From positions 310,001 to 374,000 of the forward strand of contig NZ_JAIXUB010000013.1 of the NCBI RefSeq assembly GCF_027484205.1: a stretch of 64,000 bases of DNA, in the 5' to 3' direction. The notes under the pieces are model-generated. The model saw nothing but the letters and a program-made list of their open reading frames with translations, did not search any database and was not told the DNA's origin. Of this stretch, positions 10,601-17,881 are shown in pieces. The position numbers and the translations under genes were made by a program. The stretch is from Flavobacterium sp. (lineage in GTDB: Bacteria > Bacteroidota > Bacteroidia > Flavobacteriales > Flavobacteriaceae). Position 1 is the stretch's first letter; each line of letters opens with the position of its first letter.

Positions 10601-12011
10601 TAAAATAAGATTACGACCGGTTCTTATGACCGCTGCGGTTGCCTCTTTAGGATTTTTACCAATGGCATTATCAACCAGTGGCGGAGCCGAAGTACAAAAA
10701 CCGTTGGCAACCGTAGTAATTGGCGGATTATTTTCGGCAACATTACTAACTTTAATTGTTTTACCAATCCTTTATCTACTTTTTGAGAAGGGAATTAAAA
10801 GAAGAAAAAAAATGGCAACTCCAATTGTTACAATACTCGTTTTATTAATCAGTTCATTTTCATTTGCTCAAAATAGCCAAACCATAACGCTCGAAAGAGC
10901 CATTGAAAAAGCAAAGGCAAATAACATCGATTTAAAAATTGCCGATAAGGAAATTGAAAAACAAACCGTTCTAAAAAAGACAGCTTTTCAGGTAGATCCT
11001 TTACAAGTGCAATACCAGGGCGGACAATTCAACAGTGTTGATTACGACCATAATGTTTCTATTCAACAATATTTTCCTATTGGTAAAATCACAAAAGCCA
11101 ACAGGCAATTACAGGAAGAGTTGGCAAAATTAGCTGAGAAAAGAAAAGCACTCACCGAGTACGAAATAGAAAAAGCGGTAACACTTGCCTATTATCAATA
11201 TTTATATGGTGTTTCTATTCAAAATCTAAATAATGAGTTGTATGCCATTTATTCAAAATTTCTAAAAAATGCCGAACTGCGTTTTCAAACAGGCGAAAGT
11301 GGTAACATAGAAGTAATAAGTGCCAAAGCAAAAACAAAAGAAATCGAAACTCAAAAAGCACAACTAGAATTCGATTTAATGGTATATCAAAAGCAATTGC
11401 AATATTTCATTCAAACTGATGAAAACATTGTTCCAGATGTGAATACTCCTTTGCAATATGCCAATCCAACAGATTTGAATAATATAAAAGTTGAAGGATT
11501 AGTAACCGAATTTTACACGCAACAAATTTCGGTGTATCAAAAAGAAGCCAATACGTTTAAAGCAATGAGAACACCAAAATTAGGCTTGGGATATTTCGGT
11601 CAAACCATCGATACTAAATCCTATTTTCAAGGATTTACAGCAGGTTTACAAATACCGCTATTTGGAGGAGCCAATACCGCCAAAGCCAAAGCTTCTCAAA
11701 TAAGTGTTTCTCAATCGCAATTAGAACTCGATAAAAGTAAGTTGGCTTTAAAATTGCAAAAAGAACAATTGCAAAATGAATTTGAAAAACAGAAAAAAGC
11801 ATTGCTTTATTATCAAAATGAAGGATTGCAGTATGCCGAACAAATCATTACTACGGCCCAAAAAAGTTATGCCAATGGCGATATGAGTTATTGGTCATAC
11901 ATCAGTTTTTTAAACCAGGCCATTGATATTAAAAAACAAAATGCCGAAGCGGTCAACTCGTATAATCAAAGTGCCATTCAACTGCAATTTCCTTCTTTCA
12001 ATAATAATTAA
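7695..12011 (+). CDS. CusA/CzcA-type heavy-metal RND pump fused to a TolC-like outer-membrane channel
   Basis: 1438 residues. Residues 1-1035 are an HME-RND exporter: membrane helix 1 at FVILLFTLVLLAWGSY, the GDFG/VDG-type helix 4 signature (AIDFGIIVDGAVIIVEAT), two large periplasmic loops, and the C-terminal membrane block ending LYLLFEKGIKRRKK. From residue 1040 a complete TolC-family protein starts, including what looks like its own signal peptide (VTILVLLISSFSFAQ) and the repeated coiled-coil halves. Pump plus channel in one chain is a known arrangement in Bacteroidota. An ATG at 10812 in frame could allow separate translation or re-initiation of the TolC part. Exports Cu/Ag or Co/Zn/Cd through the envelope; metal not determinable. 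First gene of the efflux operon. Confidence 0.9.
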   Translation: MLDKIIQFSIRNKFVILLFTLVLLAWGSYSIKQLPLDALPDVTNNQVQIITTAPTLASQEVEQLITYPLEQSVKTIPKVIELRSISRFGLSVVTVVFKDDVDIYWAREQIFQRLAQAKENIPAYAGSPELAPISTGLGEIYQYDVYAKKGYEDKFDAAKLRTIQDWIIIPQLQGIEGVAEVSTWGGKLKQYEIAVNPNTLNSLGVTITEIFEALEKNNQNTGGAYIEKDQYAYFIRGVGMATGLNDLQNVVIKNRNGAPVLVRDVATVREGIALRYGASTKDGKGEIVCGLALMLKGENSSAVVERVKEKMEQINKTLPEGVVAEAFIDRGKLVNNAIGTVTKNLIEGALIVIFVLILFLGNLRAGLIVASVIPLAMLFAVILMNIFGVSGNLMSLGAIDFGIIVDGAVIIVEATMHHLQKLKRKKELTQSEMDSEVYNSASKIRNSAAFGEIIILIVYLPILALVGTEGKMFRPMAMTVGFAVIGAFILSLTYVPMMSAMFLSKKTEHKENFSDKMMAWFERKYAPLLNKALQIKKTVIIASIALFAIALFTFQNMGGEFIPTIEEGDLAINATIMTGSSLTQMVETTTKYEQILKAKFPEIKTIVTKIGSGEIPTDPMPIESGDLIIVLKDKSEWTSADNWEDLANLMKEEMEAIPGANIEISQPIQMRFNELMTGSRSDIAIKIFGDDLEVLDNKAKELISKINTIDGIGDLKADKVTGLPQITVKYDYNKIALYGLNISDINQIIRSSFAGESAGKIYEQSKRFDVVVRLDKQDRTDISDVSNLFIPLPNGQQIPLSQVANISYEQGPVQVSREDGKRRITVGLNVRGRDIKSVVEEIQDKLKTNFQLPAGYYVTYGGQFENLIEANKRLSVALPIALGLIMVLLYFTFNSIKQSLLIFTAIPLSAIGGVFALWLRGMPFSISAGIGFIALFGIAVLNGIVLISYFNQLKTEGITDPLQRVLIGTKIRLRPVLMTAAVASLGFLPMALSTSGGAEVQKPLATVVIGGLFSATLLTLIVLPILYLLFEKGIKRRKKMATPIVTILVLLISSFSFAQNSQTITLERAIEKAKANNIDLKIADKEIEKQTVLKKTAFQVDPLQVQYQGGQFNSVDYDHNVSIQQYFPIGKITKANRQLQEELAKLAEKRKALTEYEIEKAVTLAYYQYLYGVSIQNLNNELYAIYSKFLKNAELRFQTGESGNIEVISAKAKTKEIETQKAQLEFDLMVYQKQLQYFIQTDENIVPDVNTPLQYANPTDLNNIKVEGLVTEFYTQQISVYQKEANTFKAMRTPKLGLGYFGQTIDTKSYFQGFTAGLQIPLFGGANTAKAKASQISVSQSQLELDKSKLALKLQKEQLQNEFEKQKKALLYYQNEGLQYAEQIITTAQKSYANGDMSYWSYISFLNQAIDIKKQNAEAVNSYNQSAIQLQFPSFNNN

Positions 12012-12022
12012 TAATCTACGAT

Positions 12023-13291
12023 ATGAAAAATATATTTTTAAAATCAAATTATAAACCAGGTTCATTTTACAACCTCTTTGTTCTATTATCTTTTTTCTTT
12101 GTTCTAACTTCCTGCAACGATAAGAAAACCGAAGAAACCCACAAAGAAGAAAAATCAGAAACCGAAGTGGCTTTAACCGAAGCACAATTCAAAACAATTG
12201 GTATTGAAACAGGAAGTATCGAAATGAAAAACCTAAATACTGTAATCAAAGCCAATGGATACACAGCCGTTCCACCGCAAAACAGAGCCGATGTATCTAC
12301 ATTAATTGGAGGTGTTGTAAAAGACATTTACGTTTTAGAAGGAACATTTGTGTCCAAAGGAAAAACATTGGCAACCATTCAAAATTTGGAAGTTTCAGAA
12401 ATGCAGGAAGAGTATCAATCTGCAATAGCCAACATCGAATACTTACAATTAGAATACAACCGCCAAAAAACATTGAGTGACGAAAATGTAAATCCGCGCA
12501 AAACCTTTCAGGAGGTAAAATCAAAATTAGCAGCTGAGCGAGCAAAAGCACAAGCGGCAAAAACCAAATTACAGGCGTTGAATGTTAGTTTGAACGGAAA
12601 TACTTCTTTGGTTCCAATCATAGCTCCAATCAGCGGTTATGTAGGTAAAATTAGCATTACCAAAGGTGCGTTTGCCGAAACAGGAGTTACACTTTTTGAA
12701 GTGGTCGACAACAGCCAAATGCACTTAGATTTGAATGTATTCGAAAAAGATTTAGGTAAAATCTCCGTTGGTCAGGAAGTCGATTTTGTGCTGACAAACC
12801 AATCCAATAAATCCATTAAAGGAAAAATATTTGGTATCAATAAATCATTTTCTAACGAAAGTAAAACGGTGGCTGTTCATGCCAAAATAAACCCGGGCGA
12901 TGCTAAAGATTTAATTTCGGGTATGTATGTAGCAGCCAATATTAGTATTTCCAATCAAACAGTTTCAGCTTTACCAAAAGATGCAGTGGTTAGAAATGGA
13001 GAAAAGTATTTTATTTACATTCAGGAAGAACACCACGAAGAAGCACCAAAAAAAGAAGAAAAAGAGCATGTGCATAAAGAAGGAGAAGCACACGATGAAC
13101 ACGCCGAAGGTGAAGAAGAAGAACACAATGAAATACATTTTAAAGCAGTTGAAGTCGTTCCCGGAACTACCGATTTGGGTTACACTGAAGTAAAACTAAT
13201 AGAAGAACTTCCTGCCAATGCAAAAATTGTCATCAAAGGGGCTTTCTATTTATTAGCACAATCAAAAGGTGGTGGCGAACACGAACATTAA
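12023..13291 (+). CDS. Efflux RND periplasmic adaptor (CusB/CzcB family)
   Basis: 422 residues, lipoprotein signal (FFFVLTSCNDKK, lipobox Cys near residue 31). Barrel-sandwich half VSTLIGGVVKDIYVLEGTFV, an alpha-hairpin (residues ~115-190) and the second half IIAPISGYVGKISITKGAFAE mark the membrane-fusion family. A His/Glu-rich insert near the C terminus (HHEEAPKKEEKEHVHKEG...) is a metal-binding feature common in zinc/copper adaptors. Starts 11 nt after the pump gene, so co-transcribed; bridges the inner-membrane pump and the channel. Confidence 0.9.
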   Translation: MKNIFLKSNYKPGSFYNLFVLLSFFFVLTSCNDKKTEETHKEEKSETEVALTEAQFKTIGIETGSIEMKNLNTVIKANGYTAVPPQNRADVSTLIGGVVKDIYVLEGTFVSKGKTLATIQNLEVSEMQEEYQSAIANIEYLQLEYNRQKTLSDENVNPRKTFQEVKSKLAAERAKAQAAKTKLQALNVSLNGNTSLVPIIAPISGYVGKISITKGAFAETGVTLFEVVDNSQMHLDLNVFEKDLGKISVGQEVDFVLTNQSNKSIKGKIFGINKSFSNESKTVAVHAKINPGDAKDLISGMYVAANISISNQTVSALPKDAVVRNGEKYFIYIQEEHHEEAPKKEEKEHVHKEGEAHDEHAEGEEEEHNEIHFKAVEVVPGTTDLGYTEVKLIEELPANAKIVIKGAFYLLAQSKGGGEHEH

Positions 13292-13320
13292 TAAATTTTT
13301 AAACTTTAATATTTACACTA

Positions 13321-13676
13321 TGAGAACTACAATTTTAAAATCAATTTTTTGCTTTGCAGTAATGCTATTTGTTTCTAATTCCGCTATAGCACAAAAAAAC
13401 AATGCCAAAGCGGTAATTAAAACTACTTTGCATTGCGACCACTGTAAACAGTGCGAAACCTGCGGATTAAAATTCAATACCGAAATGCTTAAAATCAAAG
13501 GCGTTAAAATGTATGAACTGGATGATAAGAAAATGACTTTTACCATCTATTACAATCCAAAGAAAACCACTTTAAAGGAAATCAAAGAAGGCATTGCAAA
13601 ATTAGGTTATGATGCCGATGATGTTAAAGCAACTGCTGATGGAATTGCATCTTTAGATGGGTGCTGTAAAGCCTAA
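13321..13676 (+). CDS. Exported heavy-metal-associated (HMA) domain protein
   Basis: 118 residues from the ATG at 13321, which has a signal peptide directly after it (ILKSIFCFAVMLFVSNSAIAQ); an upstream in-frame start at 13269 would overlap the adaptor gene. The HMA-like fold is shown by LHCDHCKQCETCGLKF (Cys-rich metal loop), a central IKGVKMYELDDKKMTFTIYY and the terminal IAKLGYDADDVKA. It ends with CC. Likely a periplasmic metallochaperone of the efflux operon. Confidence 0.8.
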
Positions 13677-13680
13677 TCTT

Positions 13681-14295
13681 ATGGAAAATCAAAAAAGCCA
13701 TTGGGAAAATGTATTTGCAAACAAAAATCCAAATGAAGTAAGTTGGACACAAAAATATCCAAAAACATCAATCGATTATTTGGAAACACTAAACCTGCCG
13801 TTAACGTCAACTATAATTGACGTTGGCGGTGGTGATAGTAATTTAGTAGATGCTTTACTAGAAAAAGGATACTCCAACATCACTGTACTTGACATTTCTG
13901 AATTCGCATTAGAAAAAGCAAAAAAACGCTTAGGTAGCAAAGCCGATTTGGTTCATTGGATTGTTTCTGACATAACCGAATTTAATCCGGAAATCAAATT
14001 TGATTTTTGGCATGACAGAGCTGTTTTTCACTTTCTTACAACTAAAGAAGGTATAAACAAATATGTTTCACTTATTGGTAATGCCATTAACAATCAGGGA
14101 CATTTTTTATTAGGGACATTTTCAGAAAACGGACCATTAAAATGCAGTGGATTAGAAATAACGCAATACTCAGAAAGTAAAATGACTGAAACATTCAAAG
14201 AAAATTTCGAAGTGGTGAGATGTTTTACCGAAGACCATAAAACGCCTTTCGATACCATTCAAAACTTTCAATTCTGCGGATTTAAAAAGAAATAA
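13681..14295 (+). CDS. Class I SAM-dependent methyltransferase
   Basis: 204 residues from the ATG at 13681, 5 nt after the HMA gene. SAM-binding motif I is DVGGGDSNLVDALLEKGY, followed by VLDISEFALEKAKKRL (motif post-I) and WHDRAVFHFLT. Such small methyltransferases are repeatedly found in metal/metalloid resistance operons, where they may modify a metalloid or thiol compound; the substrate here is unknown. The position between the HMA protein and the P-type ATPase indicates co-expression with metal efflux. Confidence 0.8.
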   Translation: MENQKSHWENVFANKNPNEVSWTQKYPKTSIDYLETLNLPLTSTIIDVGGGDSNLVDALLEKGYSNITVLDISEFALEKAKKRLGSKADLVHWIVSDITEFNPEIKFDFWHDRAVFHFLTTKEGINKYVSLIGNAINNQGHFLLGTFSENGPLKCSGLEITQYSESKMTETFKENFEVVRCFTEDHKTPFDTIQNFQFCGFKKK

Positions 14296-14298
14296 TTT

Positions 14299-16317
14299 AT
14301 GAAACATCAACACAAATATGATGAGAATGGCAAACAGCTTTGTTGCACTTTAGAAGAGAAAATACATAAACATTCTAATGAAAAATCTGGATGTTGTTCA
14401 ACAGAACAAGCACATGCTGATGACGATGGTCACGAACATAGTCACTCAACCAACGATAGCACTGTAAAACTGTTTTTTCCTGCCATTGCTTCATTGGTTT
14501 TATTACTATTGGCCATTGGCTTTGATAATTATTTCCCTCAATCTTGGTTCAAAGGATATATAAGAATGAGTTGGTATCTTGTGTCCTATTTGCCTGTGGG
14601 TTTTCCTGTTTTAAAAGAAGCTTTAGAAAGCATTCGTAAAGGCGAAATTTTTTCAGAATTTTTATTAATGTCCATTGCAACCATCGGAGCATTTGCTATT
14701 GGCGAATATCCCGAAGGTGTTGCTGTAATGTTATTTTATGCGGTTGGCGAGGTGTTCCAGACATTAGCCGTAACAAGAGCAAAAGCCAATATCAAAACGC
14801 TATTAGACCAACGACCTGATGAAGTAACCATTGTAGAAAATAATATCCCAAGAACAATCAAAGCATCTGAGGCAAAAATCGGAGATATTATTCAACTTAA
14901 ACCAGGTGAAAAATTAGGTTTAGATGGTGAATTACTCTCTGATACTGCTTCATTCAATACAGCTGCGCTCACAGGCGAGAGTAAACCTGATACAAAATCC
15001 AAAGGCGCAACTGTTTTGGCAGGAATGATCAATTTGAATACGGTTGCTCAAGTAAAAATAACTACGGCTTATACTGATAGTAAGTTGAGTAAAATTTTAG
15101 AGTTGGTTCAAAATGCTACAGCCCAAAAAGCTCCAACCGAATTATTCATTAGAAAATTTGCAAAAATATATACACCAATAGTTGTGGTACTCGCAATTCT
15201 TATTTGTGTTGTTCCCATGCTTTTTATTGCGAATTACGTTTTTAGTGATTGGTTATACAGAGCCTTAGTATTCTTGGTTATTTCGTGTCCTTGTGCATTA
15301 GTTATTAGCATTCCTTTGGGTTATTTTGGCGGAATTGGAGCAGCTTCAAAAAACGGTATTCTATTCAAAGGAAGCAACTTCTTAGATGTCATTGCTACTA
15401 TTCAAAATGTAGTTATGGATAAAACAGGAACCATGACCGAAGGCGTTTTTAAAGTGCAGGAAGTAGTTTTTAATTCTAACTTCAATAAAGAAGAAATTTT
15501 GCAAATGGTTAACGCTCTTGAAAGTCAAAGTACACATCCGGTTGCTACAGCCATTCATCAATTTGTTGGTACTATAGACAACTCAATTCAATTACAAGAA
15601 GTTGAAGAAATTTCAGGACACGGATTAAAAGCAATCGTAAACGAAAAGCAGTTATTAGTTGGAAATTTTAAGCTAATGGATAAATTCTCAATTAAGTATA
15701 ATATAGATCCAACAACCATTGTTTACACGCTAATTGCCGTAGCGTATGATAATACATTTGTAGGTTATCTAACCATTGCAGACAGTATCAAAGAAGATAC
15801 ACAAATTACCATTGATAAACTAAAAGCATTAGGTGTGAAAACGACTATGTTAAGTGGTGATAAAAATACTGTTGTTCAATTTGTTGCTCAAAAGTTAGGT
15901 ATTTCAAATGCTTTTGGTGATTTACTACCCGAAGATAAAGTCAATAAGGTCAAAGAAATATCCGCCAAGAATGAAACAGTTGCTTTTGTAGGCGATGGTG
16001 TAAATGATGCTCCAGTGGTTGCCTTGAGTAATGTTGGTATTGCAATGGGTGGTTTAGGCAGCGATGCTACAATAGAAACTGCCGATGTGGTTATTCAAGA
16101 TGATAAGCCAAGTAAAATCCCAATGGCTATAAACATTGGTAAGCAAACCAAAAAAATCGTTTGGCAAAATATTATTTTGGCATTTGTTGTAAAGGGCATT
16201 GTTTTAATTCTCGGTGCAGGTGGTTTAGCAACTATGTGGGAAGCTGTTTTTGCCGATGTCGGTGTTGCTTTACTTGCTATTTTAAATGCTGTGAGGATAC
16301 AAAAAATGAAGTTCTAA
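14299..16317 (+). CDS. Heavy-metal P1B-type ATPase (Zn/Cd/Pb class)
   Basis: 672 residues. The N terminus is His/Cys-rich (HKYDENGKQLCC, EKSGCCST, DDDGHEHSHS) instead of a folded HMA domain. Ordered motifs: TGES (ALTGESKPD), membrane CPC (VISCPCALVIS), DKTGTMTEG (phosphorylated Asp), STHPVATAI (HP motif), GDGVNDAPVVALS, and a last membrane helix with FADVGVALLAILNAVRI, whose Asp is typical of the Zn/Cd/Pb subgroup. Inner-membrane exporter, final gene of the metal operon, 3 nt after the methyltransferase. Confidence 0.9.
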   Translation: MKHQHKYDENGKQLCCTLEEKIHKHSNEKSGCCSTEQAHADDDGHEHSHSTNDSTVKLFFPAIASLVLLLLAIGFDNYFPQSWFKGYIRMSWYLVSYLPVGFPVLKEALESIRKGEIFSEFLLMSIATIGAFAIGEYPEGVAVMLFYAVGEVFQTLAVTRAKANIKTLLDQRPDEVTIVENNIPRTIKASEAKIGDIIQLKPGEKLGLDGELLSDTASFNTAALTGESKPDTKSKGATVLAGMINLNTVAQVKITTAYTDSKLSKILELVQNATAQKAPTELFIRKFAKIYTPIVVVLAILICVVPMLFIANYVFSDWLYRALVFLVISCPCALVISIPLGYFGGIGAASKNGILFKGSNFLDVIATIQNVVMDKTGTMTEGVFKVQEVVFNSNFNKEEILQMVNALESQSTHPVATAIHQFVGTIDNSIQLQEVEEISGHGLKAIVNEKQLLVGNFKLMDKFSIKYNIDPTTIVYTLIAVAYDNTFVGYLTIADSIKEDTQITIDKLKALGVKTTMLSGDKNTVVQFVAQKLGISNAFGDLLPEDKVNKVKEISAKNETVAFVGDGVNDAPVVALSNVGIAMGGLGSDATIETADVVIQDDKPSKIPMAINIGKQTKKIVWQNIILAFVVKGIVLILGAGGLATMWEAVFADVGVALLAILNAVRIQKMKF

Positions 16318-16336
16318 ACTTAATTAAATTATATAT

Positions 16337-16358
16337 AAAAAAAAAAAAAAAAAAAAAG
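16337..16358. repeat. Run of 22 A
   Basis: An uninterrupted A homopolymer 20 nt after the ATPase stop, at the border between the chromosomal metal operon and accessory DNA. Length in an assembly may be imprecise. Could act as a terminator tract for minus-strand transcripts, but no stem is obvious. Confidence 0.9.
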
Positions 16359-16495
16359 TAAGCATTTTTTTTATATCATTATATCATTCAGCTGCACAAA
16401 AATTGCTCCTAGTCCAAGTATTCCTTGCATCAATTATTTGTTTGCTTCATTTCGCTAATTTTGTAAAAACAATATACTAATTTAAATTAATAAAA

Positions 16496-16777
16496 ATGAG
16501 TAAAATTTTAGGTCTTGATTTTGGTTCAAACTCAATTGGTTGGGCAATTATTGATAGTGAAGCAAAAAGCTTATTAAACTTTGGAATGAGAGTTTTGAAA
16601 ATTTCTCCTAAACAGAGAGTGATAAAAAAGAGGATAAATCAAAAGACATTTATTTCATTAAATATAATATTCATTATCTCATTAATTTTAGTTGTTTTAA
16701 ATTTTGAAAATTGGCAGTTTTGGTTAAATATTACACTAACCTCTGTTATCACTAAAATAACATTATCAAATCAATAA
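16496..16777 (+). CDS. Short protein with Cas9 RuvC-I-like N terminus joined to membrane segments (probable cas9 remnant)
   Basis: 93 residues. The first ~20 residues (SKILGLDFGSNSIGWAIID) match the RuvC-I start of Cas9 proteins, including the catalytic Asp and the NSIGWA stretch, and the next residues (LLNFGMRVLKISPK) loosely resemble the continuation seen in type II-C Cas9. Then the similarity stops and two hydrophobic segments follow (FISLNIIFIISLILVVLNF, WLNITLTSVITKI). No bridge helix, HNH or further RuvC motifs, no cas1/cas2 and no array are nearby. Best reading: a truncated cas9 start fused to unrelated sequence. A genuine small protein cannot be excluded, since the frame is intact with a TAATTTTG promoter-like box at 16456-16463. 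Confidence 0.5.
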   Translation: MSKILGLDFGSNSIGWAIIDSEAKSLLNFGMRVLKISPKQRVIKKRINQKTFISLNIIFIISLILVVLNFENWQFWLNITLTSVITKITLSNQ

Positions 16778-16785
16778 ATTTAACA

Positions 16786-17574
16786 ATGGAATTTAGAAAT
16801 CCTCACTATATAGTTCCACCAGGTTCTGCTAAACAAATTCTATCTCATCCATTTTTAAAAAGAGGAGTTACTGAGTTAGCTATTTTTCAAGAACACAGAT
16901 ATGCTTTTTTTTATTGGTTAAAATGGACTAGAGAAAATACAGATTGTAAACCACCTTGTTTAGTAAGCTTAGATTGGCATCAAGATTTGTGTTATCCGTG
17001 TGAAACAGAAAAGAGATGGTTATCAGAACTTGATCAATCAAATGATGGCGAAGTAGCTTTATTTAGTTGGGCAAAATTAGCAGGGAATAATGACGGTCAC
17101 ATTTTATCTGCTGCATATCTGAATATTATTGGAGATATTTATGTTCACTGCCGACAAGGTACTTTTGAAAGTAATTGGGAAGATGAAGAACTTATTGATA
17201 TAAAGGGTAACAAACATAAGATTAAGAAGTTTAAAACACATAAAGAATTAGAAGATTGTTTGTTAGTCTCTGATGAAAACAAAGTATATTTTGATATAGA
17301 TTTAGACTTTTTTACCTTAAATAATCCTTACAATGGAAAAGGTAAAAAATTCACATATATGAAAAAAGAAGAAATGCAAAATATACTTTCAATAGGTAAT
17401 CCTTTAACAGAATGGATATTTGAAAGATTGTGTGGTTTCACAATAGCAACAGAACCAAAACATTGTGGAGGGCTTTTGAAATCTAATAAACTTTTAGATA
17501 TCATAAATAAAATATATTTCAATCCAAGTATCTTTTCTGAAAATTGCGATTGGAAACACAAAAGAGAAGTGTAA
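16786..17574 (+). CDS. UPF0489-family protein (arginase-like fold expected)
   Basis: 262 residues. The patterns SLDWHQDLCYP, the central DIDLDFFTL and IATEPKHCGG match the UPF0489 family, whose conserved His/Asp residues suggest a metal-dependent arginase/deacetylase-type hydrolase. That is a fold-level expectation only; no activity is known to me. It starts 8 nt after the Cas9-like fragment and ends 15 nt before the conserved hairpin that opens the structured noncoding region, i.e. it sits in the same cargo position as the defence operons further right. Confidence 0.65.
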   Translation: MEFRNPHYIVPPGSAKQILSHPFLKRGVTELAIFQEHRYAFFYWLKWTRENTDCKPPCLVSLDWHQDLCYPCETEKRWLSELDQSNDGEVALFSWAKLAGNNDGHILSAAYLNIIGDIYVHCRQGTFESNWEDEELIDIKGNKHKIKKFKTHKELEDCLLVSDENKVYFDIDLDFFTLNNPYNGKGKKFTYMKKEEMQNILSIGNPLTEWIFERLCGFTIATEPKHCGGLLKSNKLLDIINKIYFNPSIFSENCDWKHKREV

Positions 17575-17607
17575 AAGATAACATTTTTGGTTTTCAGTTG
17601 CCACTCC

Positions 17608-17699
17608 TTCCCAACGCTCCAAAAAGTTTTTGTATGCCAGAAATATATTACTCCGAAAGAAAAAAGTACAAGGCAACAAAAACTTTTCCCAAAGCTTAG
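17608..17699. repeat. Boundary hairpin (stem A), copy 1
   Basis: A hairpin (arms 17621-17638 and 17672-17687) bracketed by imperfect direct repeats TTCCCAACGCT (17608-17618) and TTCCCAAAGCT (17686-17696). Further copies lie at 45626-45717 and 50167-50260. It begins just after the UPF0489 gene. Confidence 0.75.
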
Positions 17700-17857
17700 T
17701 TACATAATGTGGCATTATAGTGCATAAAGAAGCACTATCTATTTCATGTAACATAGGGATGCACTATAATAACATTATGTAAAAAAGCCGCGCACCCAGC
17801 GCACAAGGCAGTGGCTCTAGGGCAACTTTTTTGATAGCAGTAAACTATCTCAAGCTA

Positions 17858-17881
17858 TGTCATCCTGAGCGCAGTAGAAGG
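17858..17881. repeat. REP-like element in the loop of stem C
   Basis: TGTCATCCTGAGCGCAGTAG... is a variant of the short 'CATCCTGAGCGCAGTCGAAGG' repeat found between many flavobacterial genes (see 35687-35751). Here it lies within the ~60-nt loop closed by stem C; in copy 2 the same loop is only 15 nt. Confidence 0.65.

Noticed and set aside
16337..16358. A22 run as a retroelement poly(A) tail
   Set aside because: No target-site duplication or reverse transcriptase nearby; simple slippage or assembly effect is enough.
17608..17699. Boundary hairpin as an integron attC site
   Set aside because: The RYYYAAC/GTTRRRY cores are not met and no integron integrase is present; kept only as an analogy.
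17701..17781. Stem B as terminal inverted repeats of a small transposon
   Set aside because: Only ~33 nt lie between the arms, no target duplications are visible, and the hairpin is kept in the same place in both modules.
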